Assembly (NCBI RefSeq): GCF_004363045.1
Contig: NZ_SNYJ01000004.1
Span: 186,001-250,000 of the forward strand
Direction of reading: 5' to 3'
From: Aureibacillus halotolerans
Lineage (GTDB): Bacteria > Bacillota > Bacilli > Bacillales > DSM-28697
DNA length: 64,000 nt
The position numbers were made by a program, and so were the translations under genes. The notes below the pieces were generated by a model. It saw only the letters and a program-made list of their open reading frames with translations, was not told the DNA's origin and searched no databases. Shown in pieces: positions 53,102 through 62,462 of this stretch; position 1 is the first letter of the stretch, and every line of letters begins with the position of its first letter.

Positions 53102-54514
53102 TTATCTTAGAACCACAAGTCGTTCATGCGTCATTTCCTCAATGGCAAAACGCGGACCTTCTTTACCTGAACCGCTCCGTTTCACTCCGCCATAAGGCAT
53201 GGCATCCACCCGAAAAGCAGATGTATCGTTTATGATGACGCCTCCTACCTCTAATTGCTCAGCCGCTTGCAAACAAAAGGCCAAGTCATTTGAGAATACT
53301 CCTGCTTGTAAGCCATACACAGAGCGATTGACGCGTTCGATTGCATCGGTACCTTCTGAATACGTGTCGATGGTGACAACTGGACCAAACACTTCATCCT
53401 TGCACACCTTCATCGAGTCTTTCACATTGGTGAGAATGGTCGGCCAAAACAATGTGCCCTCTCTCTTACCACCTGTTTCAATCGTAGCACCTTCCGAGAC
53501 AGCTTCCTTCACCCATTCTTCGACACGCTGGGCTTCTTTTTCAGCAATCATCGGGCCAACTTGAGTTGCTGGCTCTCGTGGGTCGCCCACGATAAGAGCC
53601 TCTGTATGAGTCTTCACACGTTCAAGAAACTGTGCATACACCGATTTATGAACGAGCACACGCTGGACTGAAATACAAACCTGACCGGCTGAGTTAAAGC
53701 TACGCGCCGCTACAAGCTTGGCTGCTTCCTCTATGTCAGCGTCGTGATGAACAATCGTTGCCGAATTGTTTCCCAGCTCCAATGCCACTTTTCGCAACCC
53801 AGCTTTTTGTGTAATAAGCTCACCAACCCGAGGGCTTCCAGTAAATGTGAACATGTCCACACCTTCATTTTTAAGCAACCAATCTCCAATGTCCGGGCCA
53901 TGGCCAGTAAGTACATGAAGGCGGTTTTTAGGAAGACCTGCTTCTAGAAGAAGGTGGCCAAGATATAAGGTAGATAAAGGCGTTACCTCTGCCGGCTTTA
54001 CTATGACTGCATTGCCAGCCGCAAGAGCAGGACCAATTTTGTGACAAGCGAGATTCAAAGGTACATTAAATGGGGTGATGGCCACCACCACGCCTACTGG
54101 CACACGAAGGGTAAAAGCGCGCCGTTCCTCAGCTCCGGGCGACGCTTCCACCGGCACCATTTCCCCTTGAATACGCTTTGCTTCTTCAGCAGAAAGCTCA
54201 AGTGTCATTGCCGCACGCTCTACCTCGGTTTTCGCTTCAGTAATTGGCTTGCCTACCTCGTCTGTGATAATTTCTGCCAGTTGATCCACGTGCTCGCGTA
54301 ATAGCTCCGACGTACGCTTGAGTACCTCGTAACGTTGGTACGGTGAAAAAGTATCCTTCTGTGCAGCGCGACTGACGGTCACAGCCTCCTCAATATGTTG
54401 ACTTTCGGCAACTGCCACCTCACTTAGGAGATCCCCAGTGAATTTTTGATACACCGCCATATACGCTTCAGTTTTCTCATCTCGTCCATTGAGGATCAAA
54501 CCATGTCTTTTCAA
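53102..54514 (-). CDS. Aldehyde dehydrogenase, lactaldehyde/sulfolactaldehyde type
   Basis: A 470-residue NAD(P)-dependent aldehyde dehydrogenase. Motifs: ITPFNVPLNLACHK, FTGSPRVGE, LELGNNSATIVHHDAD (Glu base; N replaces the usual G-G), FNSAGQVCISVQRV with the catalytic Cys, and MPYGGVKRSGSGKEGPRFA near the end. This style is found in lactaldehyde, phosphonoacetaldehyde and sulfolactaldehyde dehydrogenases, all on C2-C3 aldehydes. Start TTG 54514 behind AGGATGTGATG. It follows the aldolase by 37 bases, so its substrate is probably the aldehyde released by that enzyme. Confidence 0.88.
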   Translation of the reverse strand: MKRHGLILNGRDEKTEAYMAVYQKFTGDLLSEVAVAESQHIEEAVTVSRAAQKDTFSPYQRYEVLKRTSELLREHVDQLAEIITDEVGKPITEAKTEVERAAMTLELSAEEAKRIQGEMVPVEASPGAEERRAFTLRVPVGVVVAITPFNVPLNLACHKIGPALAAGNAVIVKPAEVTPLSTLYLGHLLLEAGLPKNRLHVLTGHGPDIGDWLLKNEGVDMFTFTGSPRVGELITQKAGLRKVALELGNNSATIVHHDADIEEAAKLVAARSFNSAGQVCISVQRVLVHKSVYAQFLERVKTHTEALIVGDPREPATQVGPMIAEKEAQRVEEWVKEAVSEGATIETGGKREGTLFWPTILTNVKDSMKVCKDEVFGPVVTIDTYSEGTDAIERVNRSVYGLQAGVFSNDLAFCLQAAEQLEVGGVIINDTSAFRVDAMPYGGVKRSGSGKEGPRFAIEEMTHERLVVLR

Positions 54515-54537
54515 AATTCATCACATCCTATTTGTAA

Positions 54538-54553
54538 TAACGTTACGACCTTT
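54538..54553 (-). promoter_or_regulatory. Degenerate third operator copy
   Basis: Minus strand AAAGGTCGTAACGTTA matches AAAGGTCGTTACCTTT at 13 of 16 positions; it overlaps the aldolase stop, before the ALDH gene. Confidence 0.35.
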
Positions 54554-55418
54554 AAAGCATAAAGGAAGACTTCCGATCACTACCGAATGTTCGTATTTTA
54601 TGCTTAACGACGTGCTTCATCGCCTCAATTCCATCCTGCAATACATCGGCGAGAACCAAATTGTTTGGTTCCTTTGTCCAACGCGCTTGCATCGCCTGTG
54701 AAACGGCCTGGCGTAGTTCAGTATCCACGTTTATTTTAGCGACACCACTTGCAATCGCCTCTTTTACTTGGGCATCAGGCACACCTGAACCTCCATGCAA
54801 TACCACCGGCTTATCAATACTTGCAACAATCTCTTTTAGACGAGCAATGCGAAGATTTGGTTCTTTCGTATAAAGACCATGTGCTGTGCCAATAGAAACA
54901 GCAATGTAATCAATGCCCGTCTGCTCTGAAAAGGCTAGTGCTTCTTCTGTTGTTGTGATGGTGGCTTCACTTTCGCTCACATCGATGTCGTCCTCCACCC
55001 CACCAATCTTGCCAATTTCGCCTTCTACACCAATGCCTAGCGCATGGCCTGCCTCGGCAACCAGACGAGTAATACGTACGTTCTCTTCAAACGAACGTGA
55101 CGACCCGTCAAACATAACCGATTGGAATCCCAACTGGATCGCTCTCATGGTTTGCGTGTAGCTTCTGCTATGATCCAAATGGATTGCTATAGGTACAGTG
55201 GCTCCTTGTGCATACTGCACGACCATTTCTTTCAATGGCTCCAGGCCGAGATGGGTGATCGCTTTTTGTCCTATTTGAATCATTACTGGCGCTTGTTCTT
55301 CTTCAGCTGCCTCAATAATACCTTTAACCATTTCAGCATTCTGGGCACTAAAAGCCCCTACTCCGTACCGATGCTTATACGCATGCAACAACATTGACTT
55401 TCCATCCATCCATGCCAA
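54552..55418 (-). CDS. Class II fructose-bisphosphate-type aldolase
   Basis: A 288-residue zinc aldolase. Zinc ligands: IHLDHSRS, the Glu in GVEGEIG, HGLYTKEPN and LHGGSGVPD; NVDTEL is the second phosphate loop. The start is TTG 55418 with GAGGTGAC before it. It lies 6 bases behind the GntR gene and before the ALDH. It should cut the ketose bisphosphate made by the PFK-like kinase into DHAP and a C3 aldehyde. It is only distantly like the aldolase at 47752-48621. Confidence 0.9.
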   Translation of the reverse strand: MAWMDGKSMLLHAYKHRYGVGAFSAQNAEMVKGIIEAAEEEQAPVMIQIGQKAITHLGLEPLKEMVVQYAQGATVPIAIHLDHSRSYTQTMRAIQLGFQSVMFDGSSRSFEENVRITRLVAEAGHALGIGVEGEIGKIGGVEDDIDVSESEATITTTEEALAFSEQTGIDYIAVSIGTAHGLYTKEPNLRIARLKEIVASIDKPVVLHGGSGVPDAQVKEAIASGVAKINVDTELRQAVSQAMQARWTKEPNNLVLADVLQDGIEAMKHVVKHKIRTFGSDRKSSFML

Positions 55419-55424
55419 AAGACG

Positions 55425-56159
55425 TCACCTCTCTAATTCGATGTCATAGTGATATTGATCACTTCGATACTTCGTACACGTATACTCAATCGGCTGACCG
55501 TCGATTCCATAACTGAGTCGAGTCATTTCCAACAACGCCTCTCCAGGGCGAATACCCAAATAATCGGCTTCATAGACCGTCGCATTAATCGCCGAAATTT
55601 TCTCATGTGCTTTTTTTAAATGATACCCGTGCTCCTCAAGAATCGGATAATACTGCGCTTGATCAAGGTCGTACGTGGAGAGCACTTTGCCAATCTCTTC
55701 TGGCCAACATGTTCTCTCAAAAGCGATGGGCATATCATCTGCAAAGCGAATGCGCTCAATTAAATACACGTTTTCTTTTTCGTCAAGCGACAAAATCTCC
55801 TTTTCAGGGAAGAGCATCGTTTTAAACTCCGCCCGTATGACCTTAGATTTAGGGGTCTTTCCCTTTTCAAGGACTTCTTCTGCAAAACCTTTCAATTGTC
55901 CGAGACTGCCCACCAATTTTTGCGGACGCACAATAGTGCCACGTCCCTGTTTCTTTTCAAGCAAATCCATTTGCACTAATATCGCAATTGCCTGACGGAT
56001 CGTTGTCCGACTTACCTCAAATTCATCCATCAACTCTTGTTCAGTAGGAATAAGCGTGTTTGGCTTCCAGACATTTTCTTTAATGCGTTGGATTAAAATG
56101 CGCTTAATCTGGGAGTACAGCGCTTCTCCATTGGCTGTTAGTTTCTTTGACTTCTCCAA
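55425..56159 (-). CDS. GntR/UTRA regulator of the sugar operon
   Basis: A 244-residue HutC-type GntR protein. The winged helix is at about 14-78 (LIPTEQELMDEFEVSRTTIRQAIAILVQMDLL), and the UTRA ligand-binding domain at about 95-240 (ERIRFADDMPIAFERTCWPEE...IEYTCTKYRSDQYHYDIELER). UTRA proteins bind sugar phosphates or related metabolites. Start TTG with AAAAGGAGAGA 8 bases before it. It lies inside the operon and probably binds AAAGGT-N4-ACCTTT at 50708 and 62442. It is not closely similar to the decayed GntR genes at 8.9-11.3 kb. Confidence 0.9.
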   Translation of the reverse strand: MEKSKKLTANGEALYSQIKRILIQRIKENVWKPNTLIPTEQELMDEFEVSRTTIRQAIAILVQMDLLEKKQGRGTIVRPQKLVGSLGQLKGFAEEVLEKGKTPKSKVIRAEFKTMLFPEKEILSLDEKENVYLIERIRFADDMPIAFERTCWPEEIGKVLSTYDLDQAQYYPILEEHGYHLKKAHEKISAINATVYEADYLGIRPGEALLEMTRLSYGIDGQPIEYTCTKYRSDQYHYDIELER

Positions 56160-56177
56160 ACTAGTCTCTCCTTTTTA

Positions 56178-57317
56178 CTACGGCGCAGGATAAGATTTCA
56201 ATCCTTCCCCCACCAATGGCCTCAACCAATCAGAGTACTCTTCATGGTGAGTGATGAAGCGAGCTGGCAGACATTGTTCGCCATACTCAGCTACCCGCTG
56301 AAGGGGGACCGCTTTTAGTGTCGTAGTATAAGTATAAGAGTCCTGTCGAAGAATGGAAACCATAAACCCCGTTTTCTCTGACTCTATGAAGCTAGCACAT
56401 TGTTCACCGACCTCATACGCTTCTTTTCGATCAATATCTGACACTGCCAAGGAAAGACTGCGCTGGTTCATGCCTAAAAGCTCTGAGCGCACGCCATTCA
56501 CGTTCAGCGTTTCCCCCAAATACTCAGCAATAGCCTGAGAAACACCACCAAGCATTTGTCGGCCATTGACCTCCGCTCTTGCCACAGGGCTTGTTTTGTC
56601 CCAAAGCATTCCTTCACTCACAACGAGCAATGCACAGCCATGCTTGGACAATGCATTCGATACGATCCCACAGAGCTCATCAGGATCTGTTCGTACTTCC
56701 GGAAGACCAATAAAATGAGGCCCTTCCTCCTCGTAATCTCGCAACAATCCAGACGCAGCCGCCAGCCAACCGGTATGACGCCCCATCGTTTCGAGAATAC
56801 GAATTTTTTCAAAGTTTTTCATAGCTAGAAGATCCCTGCTCATATCTCTTACAGAAGCGGCCACATAGCGTGCAGCACTCCCAAACCCCGGGGCATGATC
56901 AGTACACCCAATATCGTTGTCCACCGTTTTTGGGATGCCAGCCACCTGTAGGGACATCCCATCTTTAGCTGCATAGGAGGACAGCTTTTGCAATGCGGCC
57001 ATTGTGCCGTTTCCTCCGATGCCTACCACCGTATCAATGCACTTCTCCTTTAAATGGTGAAGGCTTTGTTGAAGTGCTTGCTCATTCAATGGAAATCGAC
57101 CAGAAGCAAGACAGGCGCCAGGGACCCCTCTATGGGCTTGCACCCACGCCAGCTTCTTTTCATCTGCCTCATAAAAATCTCCTTTTGCAAGTCCCTCATA
57201 TCCACCCTGCACGAAAACCAGCTGACTGAACTGCTTGGCGGTGTTCACAAATCCGGCCAATGAAGCATTGAGCACTTGAGTTGGTCCTCCTGCCTGCAAG
57301 ATGGCTATTCTCTTCAT
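56178..57317 (-). CDS. 6-phosphofructokinase-like kinase
   Basis: A 379-residue PfkA-superfamily kinase. Motifs: AGGPTQVLNASL, GIGGNGTM (residues 99-106; Asn103 where PfkA has the Mg-binding Asp, Gly104 as in ATP enzymes), and PKTVDNDIGCTDHAPGFGSA with Lys130 where ATP-PFK has Gly and PPi-PFK has Lys. ETMGRHTGW holds the usual substrate Arg/His part. Compared with B. subtilis PfkA (319 residues) the C-terminus is extended. GGAGATG precedes the ATG. Between an isomerase-like gene and an aldolase gene, its substrate is likely a ketose or ketose phosphate derivative. Confidence 0.88.
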   Translation of the reverse strand: MKRIAILQAGGPTQVLNASLAGFVNTAKQFSQLVFVQGGYEGLAKGDFYEADEKKLAWVQAHRGVPGACLASGRFPLNEQALQQSLHHLKEKCIDTVVGIGGNGTMAALQKLSSYAAKDGMSLQVAGIPKTVDNDIGCTDHAPGFGSAARYVAASVRDMSRDLLAMKNFEKIRILETMGRHTGWLAAASGLLRDYEEEGPHFIGLPEVRTDPDELCGIVSNALSKHGCALLVVSEGMLWDKTSPVARAEVNGRQMLGGVSQAIAEYLGETLNVNGVRSELLGMNQRSLSLAVSDIDRKEAYEVGEQCASFIESEKTGFMVSILRQDSYTYTTTLKAVPLQRVAEYGEQCLPARFITHHEEYSDWLRPLVGEGLKSYPAP

Positions 57318-57338
57318 GATCGAACATCTCCAGCTGTG

Positions 57339-58673
57339 TTACTCATAAAATTTTGTTGGAATCCCAAGCTGCTCACCCAATTCTGTCAGTTCCTCGGTTA
57401 CATCACCGTACACAATCGCATAGTGTGGCTCATACCCTTCCGCCATCAGAGAAGAGACAAGGCCTTCCACCTCAGAAGAAAATCCGACCTCTACCGATGT
57501 GCCCTGAAACGTAATACCGTCCTCAAGTGCTTTCCCCTTCATAACGAGCAAACGGTACCCATTACGCGTGTAGCTCACTCGGAAGATCGTGACAATTCCG
57601 GACTTCAATCCAAAATCAAGAGCAAAACCTAATTTTCTGTTCGGATGCACACCTACAGTAGCGCCCGTTTTCGGAGATGCCAGCGAATACGCACCAGCCC
57701 CACAATGCCAGAAGACGGTAGAATTCCGTTCTGGATGCACGTGCACAAGATCACCAAGATACGGTGCTGTTCCTGTCAATTCACGTAAAATATACATCGA
57801 CACCGACCCATGAATATCTGATTCACAAGAGGCAACGATGCCTTGGTCGGTAAAATGAGACAATGTTGAACATGGAGCTGCCTGCAGCTGCTCAAAAAAA
57901 TCCGGCCAGCAACGCATGGCGAGCGCTGCGATTTGTTGGTCTTGCACCTTTTTATTCATATAAGTGTAGAACTGAGCAAACCGTTTGACCGCATGATCGT
58001 CACGATCTAACCCAACCACACTTCGCTCCGCGTGTTCCACTGCTGGACGCCACTCCTCCTCGGGGACATCTACACACTTATCAAACGCGTCTTGGATATC
58101 AAAATTCTTGAGTGTCATTCCAAAGGCCTGGTGCAAGTGCTCTTCCTTTGCTTCTGAGAAATAAAAGCCTGGTGGGTGATCACCAACGACCCCGATGGTG
58201 CTATTTTGAAGTTTATGGCGTAAGCGAAGCACCGTCAGTTGACGACCGAGGAGGTTCTGAAGTTCAGGCTCATCCGGATTCCCGAGCACAAAACGAAACG
58301 GCCGCTCGTGATTGTGAAGCACATGGGACGTGCTATTGCCCCCAGTCAGTGAATTGAGACGTAAACGCCCACCTACACTCGGCTCGCGCACTGACCAGAC
58401 CACAAACGGAGCATCAACTCCCTCCAGCAAACGAACGACAAATTCTCCATCCGCAAATGTCACACTTTGATAGAGCACAGCATACACAGAAGACGTATCC
58501 ACAGTGGCTAAGAATTCGCTCACCTCCTCTGGAGAAGTCATAATACCCCCTGGTGTGAGAATTTCCTCGCCCGTCGATTCTAGCCATGCTATAGATGCGT
58601 TGTATTGAGCGTTTGCGGCTTCCATATCAAAAGTCTTTCTTCCAATAGGTGCATATAAGATCGTTGCCTTCAT
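57339..58673 (-). CDS. L-fucose/L-arabinose isomerase-like protein
   Basis: A 444-residue protein of the FucI/AraA fold. The N-terminal half has the Rossmann-type domains (ATILYAPIGRKTFD, DAPFVVWSVREPSVGG), the C-terminal half has RCWPDFFEQLQAAPCSTLSHFTDQG, ASCESDIHGSVSMYILRELTG with the conserved Glu-Ser-Asp, and CGAG. Enzymes of this fold interconvert aldoses and ketoses with Mn2+. GGAAGG lies before the ATG, two bases after the stop of the DUF4867-type gene. Isomerases of this type are also known for sulfo-sugars; the substrate here is not shown. Confidence 0.8.
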   Translation of the reverse strand: MKATILYAPIGRKTFDMEAANAQYNASIAWLESTGEEILTPGGIMTSPEEVSEFLATVDTSSVYAVLYQSVTFADGEFVVRLLEGVDAPFVVWSVREPSVGGRLRLNSLTGGNSTSHVLHNHERPFRFVLGNPDEPELQNLLGRQLTVLRLRHKLQNSTIGVVGDHPPGFYFSEAKEEHLHQAFGMTLKNFDIQDAFDKCVDVPEEEWRPAVEHAERSVVGLDRDDHAVKRFAQFYTYMNKKVQDQQIAALAMRCWPDFFEQLQAAPCSTLSHFTDQGIVASCESDIHGSVSMYILRELTGTAPYLGDLVHVHPERNSTVFWHCGAGAYSLASPKTGATVGVHPNRKLGFALDFGLKSGIVTIFRVSYTRNGYRLLVMKGKALEDGITFQGTSVEVGFSSEVEGLVSSLMAEGYEPHYAIVYGDVTEELTELGEQLGIPTKFYE

Positions 58674-58674
58674 C

Positions 58675-59358
58675 TTAGGTGTCCTTCCTTTCTAGCGAGT
58701 AAATGAAGCGCTGCTTCGGTCCCTTCTTCAAACCAACAGGCACTCCCTGATCTGTAAAAATGCTGTGCTCTTCGTGAGCAATCAGCCATTTGTTCCGTTG
58801 AAACAAATAAGGATCTTTCCTTCGCTGGTTCTCATCGATTGGTGTATTTGTTCCTTCTGGCAAAATTATGAGAGTCTTATACCCTTCTGAAGTCACCGTA
58901 CATGGCGATAAATGCATCGTTGTGCGGTAAAGGCGAAGGGCTGTACCACCAGGAACAAAGACATATGTCAGCTCTTCTGGATCAATAGGCTGCTGTTGAT
59001 CCCATGTTCTGTAGTCGCCTAAAAAGAGCACACAATCCGTGGCGGCAAACAGCACTTCATCTCCTTGATGGTATTCAAGTCCATTGACCGTCTCATTTCG
59101 GCCATTGCAGTAGCCAATTTGAACCGGCATCGTGCCATAATAGCTATCCTCAAGCCACGTTTTGATGTCTGAGGATTCCCAGTCCTTTATGGACGGTTCA
59201 TATCGGTTGCCGGTTTCAGGAATTTCCAAAGGCTCTAGCCACTCATAAGCACACTGCACAGGAAAATTGGTTAGCACTTCACCAAACACACGAAAACAAT
59301 CATCAGTGATTAAGCTTAGGGAAAGGTTTGGGTTTAGCTGTTGTAAAGTAGAAAGCAC
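58675..59358 (-). CDS. DUF4867-type protein, possible sugar isomerase
   Basis: A 227-residue soluble protein, cupin-like in strand pattern. Its segments (SDIKTWLEDSYYGTMPVQIGYCNGRNETVNGLEYHQGDEVLFAATDCVLFLG) and TYVFVPGGTALRLYRTTMHLSPC fit DUF4867 as I recall it, a family found in sugar operons of Firmicutes. His and Glu in EYHQGDE could bind metal. Start GTG 59358 with GGAGGAG before it. Between permease and isomerase genes, so a first-step isomerase or epimerase is likely. The family assignment was not checked against a database. Confidence 0.55.
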   Translation of the reverse strand: MLSTLQQLNPNLSLSLITDDCFRVFGEVLTNFPVQCAYEWLEPLEIPETGNRYEPSIKDWESSDIKTWLEDSYYGTMPVQIGYCNGRNETVNGLEYHQGDEVLFAATDCVLFLGDYRTWDQQQPIDPEELTYVFVPGGTALRLYRTTMHLSPCTVTSEGYKTLIILPEGTNTPIDENQRRKDPYLFQRNKWLIAHEEHSIFTDQGVPVGLKKGPKQRFIYSLERKDT

Positions 59359-59385
59359 CTCTACTCCTCCTTTGATGTCGGTATC

Positions 59386-60192
59386 CTATCCCTTGACTGC
59401 TCCTGCCATCATGCCCGCAACGAAATAGCGCTGCAAGAAAATGTACACGAGCACCATAGGCAAGGAGGAAATAATCACTCCTGTGAATAGCATCGGGTAA
59501 TTGGTTGCATACTGGCCCTGAAAATCGAGTAAAGCCAACGGCAAGGTTTTATACGCATTGTCTGTGATAAACAGCAATGGATACAAAAGATCATTCCAAT
59601 TAATTACAAACAAGAAAATCGCTGTAGCTGACATGGATGGCAGAGACATGGGGACAACCATTTTCGTGAAGATCTTCCAGTTCCCTGCTCCATCAATCAT
59701 GGATGCCTCAAAAAGTTCTTTTGGCAGGGTTTTCATAAAGCCTGTCAAAATGAAGATGGCAATCGGCATTGTAACAGCTACGTTCACTATAATCAGACCA
59801 AACAAGCTATCCGTTAGCTCAAGTTGAAGTACAAGCGAATAAAGAGGAACCATAATCACCTGTGCTGGCACGATCATACCGAGCGAAAAAACAGCGAACA
59901 GAACGCCGCCCACCCATCCGTGAATTCGGCTGATGCCAAATGCAATCATTGAGGCAAACAAGAGCGCGAAAAAAACCGAGCACAACGTGACAATCACAGA
60001 GTTGGCAAAGTAACCAACCATCGTTTGTTCAATAAAAATATCAATATAATTGGAGAATTGCAGTCCACTAGCCGGAATACCTAGTGGATTGTCAAAAGTT
60101 TGCTGCAGTGTTTTCATTGATGTCAAAATAACCATCAACATCGGGATTATAATTAGAAAACCATACAGCAACAAAGCACCTTTTTTCACCAT
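59386..60192 (-). CDS. Sugar ABC transporter permease (MalG-like)
   Basis: A 268-residue permease with six helices; the EAA motif is ELFEASMIDGAGNWKIFTKMVVPMSLP. The C-terminus FLQRYFVAGMMAGAVKG is the MalG-family signature. GAGGTGAAGTGTC precedes the ATG. With the next gene and the lipoprotein it forms a CUT1-type importer; the ATPase is missing, so a shared MsmX-type ATPase encoded elsewhere is expected. Confidence 0.92.
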   Translation of the reverse strand: MVKKGALLLYGFLIIIPMLMVILTSMKTLQQTFDNPLGIPASGLQFSNYIDIFIEQTMVGYFANSVIVTLCSVFFALLFASMIAFGISRIHGWVGGVLFAVFSLGMIVPAQVIMVPLYSLVLQLELTDSLFGLIIVNVAVTMPIAIFILTGFMKTLPKELFEASMIDGAGNWKIFTKMVVPMSLPSMSATAIFLFVINWNDLLYPLLFITDNAYKTLPLALLDFQGQYATNYPMLFTGVIISSLPMVLVYIFLQRYFVAGMMAGAVKG

Positions 60193-60222
60193 GACACTTC
60201 ACCTCTTTTATCAAGCATTGTG

Positions 60223-61098
60223 TTAATAGTTCACTCTGCCGGAACGCAAAGCCTTGAATTGCAGAAAGGTAATTAAAGCGATAATTGCCATAAAGATAAC
60301 CGAAATAGCAGAGGCATAACCAAAGGAATAACTTCTGAAACCGACCTCATAAATGTAGGTGGCAATGATTTCAGTTGAATAATTCGGTCCACCGCGTGTC
60401 ATTGCAAACACAAGATCAAACGCCTTGAACGACTGAATCGTCGTATAGGCGATGACAATCGTTGCCGAAGGCGCCAACAGCGGCCAAGTGACTTTTCTAA
60501 AGGTTTGCCACCTTGTCGCCCCCTCAATGTTGGCGACTTCATACAAGTCATTTGGAATAGCATGCAAGCCGGCCACGAAAATGATGAGCATCTGCCCTGC
60601 ATGAAACCACACCTGGGTGAACGCCAGAGCAAAAATGGCTGCCGATTCATCACCAAGCCACCCTTGTTGAAGCTGTCCTAATCCCACTGCTTCAAGACCT
60701 GCGTTCAGAAGCCCAAGATTCGGATCATAGATAAACGACCAGACAAAGGCAACGGAGACGGAAGATAGAATGGTAGGAAAGAAAAACAATGCTCTCCAAA
60801 AGACATTAATCTTAGAATTCTTACGCAAAATCATTGCAAATACTAAGGCCACGATCGTTTGAAATACAACAACAAACAGGAGAAACTTTAGGTTATTCCC
60901 TATAGCCTTCATAAAAATGCTATCTCCTGTAAATGCACGTACATAGTTCTCAAATCCTACGAATGCATAGGACGGGGAAATCCCGTCCCAATTCGTCACT
61001 GAGTAGTAAAATGCACTCAATGCCGGATATAAGAAGAAAATGGCATACAGAATCGCTCCTGGTATGAAAAACAGATAAATGGATTTTGAAACTTTCAC
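60223..61098 (-). CDS. Sugar ABC transporter permease (MalF-like)
   Basis: A 291-residue permease with six helices and the EAA motif DLYEVANIEGATRWQTFRKVTWPLLAP. The opening KSIYLFFIPGAILYAIFFLYPALSAFYYS and FVGFENYVRAF are typical of the MalF/UgpA family. Start GTG 61098 behind GGTAGGT. It follows the binding protein by 18 bases. Confidence 0.92.
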   Translation of the reverse strand: MKVSKSIYLFFIPGAILYAIFFLYPALSAFYYSVTNWDGISPSYAFVGFENYVRAFTGDSIFMKAIGNNLKFLLFVVVFQTIVALVFAMILRKNSKINVFWRALFFFPTILSSVSVAFVWSFIYDPNLGLLNAGLEAVGLGQLQQGWLGDESAAIFALAFTQVWFHAGQMLIIFVAGLHAIPNDLYEVANIEGATRWQTFRKVTWPLLAPSATIVIAYTTIQSFKAFDLVFAMTRGGPNYSTEIIATYIYEVGFRSYSFGYASAISVIFMAIIALITFLQFKALRSGRVNY

Positions 61099-61116
61099 AA
61101 CAAACCTACCCTCTCT

Positions 61117-62400
61117 CTATTGGAGGTTTTCTTCAACAATCTTTTGTGCCTCAGCAGCCGCTTCTTCTGGAGAAGCTCCGCCCAAAACATTTTCGATTGA
61201 TGATAAAACGGCCTTTTCCACTTGCGCGTTGGTAATCATATAACGCGGTTGAAAGCGAGTCTCTTTTTCTGATAACCAGTACGCTGTGTTTTGAAGAGAT
61301 TCATCCTCGTAGGTCACATCTTTCACTGTTAAATGCTGACCCGTTTCATTAGCATAGTAAGAAGCTACTTCCGGCTGACTGAGATAATCAATAAATGCCT
61401 TTGCCGCTTCTTTTTTCTCAGAATTCTCATTCACTGCCAACATAAAGGTCGCTGTGTGAATGCCATCATATCTTTTTTGATCCTCAGACACAGTGATAGG
61501 TGCAAGGAGATCCAACGAAAGCTCTGGATTTAGTTCTTTTAACGAAGACATGTGGTAGGATCCTGTCGCCAGCATTGCTGCTTCGCCTCTTGCAACAAGG
61601 GCCATAGCCGCATCCTGCTGCGTACCTAGAGGGTTGTCTTGGAAGTACCCCAGATCCAACAATTCCTTGATTTGCGTTAAGGTTTTGACCCACCACTCAT
61701 CAGTTAACGAAGCTTCACCAGCCCCAAGTTTCTCAAAAATACCGTCTTCTGAGTTGTTCATGACCATGCTATTCATAAACTGGCCAACCCCGATATCAGC
61801 CGCAGGAATTGCAATTGGCGCTATCCCCTTTTCATCGAGCGCTTTGGCCATAGCGAGGAACCCTTCCCAGCTTTGTGGGATTTCATCAAAACCCGCTGCT
61901 TCAATGAGATCTTTGTTATACACCGGCATATTAAACACCATCTGATACGGAAGTGCATACTGCTTGCCATCTACCTGCCCAACTTCAATTGGAGTTTCCT
62001 CAAAATTTGAAACGAATGCTTCTTCCGTCAAATCTGCCATCAAGCCCGCCTTCTTCATAATTTCAAATTGTGAGCCTGGGAAGACCGCAAAAACGTCCCC
62101 GACAGAACCTGAGCGCAGCATTTGTTGGGCATTCGATTGGTACTGCTCTGATGGATACGTATTCATTTCGACTTGAACGCTTTGGTTAGCGCTTTCAAAA
62201 TCTGAGATGATTTTCTCAAATGCATCCACATCTTCCCCACGCCAATGAATAAAGCTGATTTGCGTGACATCTTCCCCTGTTGTCGTATCTCCTGACGATG
62301 CAGTCTCCCCTCCACTGCTTCCACTGCCTGCACATCCAGCTACTGTCAGCATGGAAATTAAACCAAAACTGCCGATATACTTTCTAAGCCTAGATTTCAT
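61117..62400 (-). CDS. Sugar ABC transporter substrate-binding lipoprotein
   Basis: A 427-residue lipoprotein of the extracellular solute-binding family 1. Signal peptide and lipobox LTVAGC, Cys at about residue 23; a Gly/Ser/Thr-rich linker; then QISFIHWRGEDVDAFEKIISDFE and ALPYQMVFNMPVYNKDLIEAAGFDEIPQSWEGFL, which are typical of family 1. ATG 62400 is chosen because GGGAGGT lies before it. First gene of the operon, directly after the GntR-type operator. Confidence 0.92.
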   Translation of the reverse strand: MKSRLRKYIGSFGLISMLTVAGCAGSGSSGGETASSGDTTTGEDVTQISFIHWRGEDVDAFEKIISDFESANQSVQVEMNTYPSEQYQSNAQQMLRSGSVGDVFAVFPGSQFEIMKKAGLMADLTEEAFVSNFEETPIEVGQVDGKQYALPYQMVFNMPVYNKDLIEAAGFDEIPQSWEGFLAMAKALDEKGIAPIAIPAADIGVGQFMNSMVMNNSEDGIFEKLGAGEASLTDEWWVKTLTQIKELLDLGYFQDNPLGTQQDAAMALVARGEAAMLATGSYHMSSLKELNPELSLDLLAPITVSEDQKRYDGIHTATFMLAVNENSEKKEAAKAFIDYLSQPEVASYYANETGQHLTVKDVTYEDESLQNTAYWLSEKETRFQPRYMITNAQVEKAVLSSIENVLGGASPEEAAAEAQKIVEENLQ

Positions 62401-62441
62401 CAAATATACCTCCCTATCCCAATTCATAACTATCTTTAATA

Positions 62442-62457
62442 AAAGGTCGTTACCTTT
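62442..62457 (-). promoter_or_regulatory. Operator AAAGGT-N4-ACCTTT, copy 2
   Basis: AAAGGTCGTTACCTTT, 5 bases past the -10 box and thus over the start of the ABC-sugar operon transcript. Confidence 0.78.
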
Positions 62458-62462
62458 AATGA

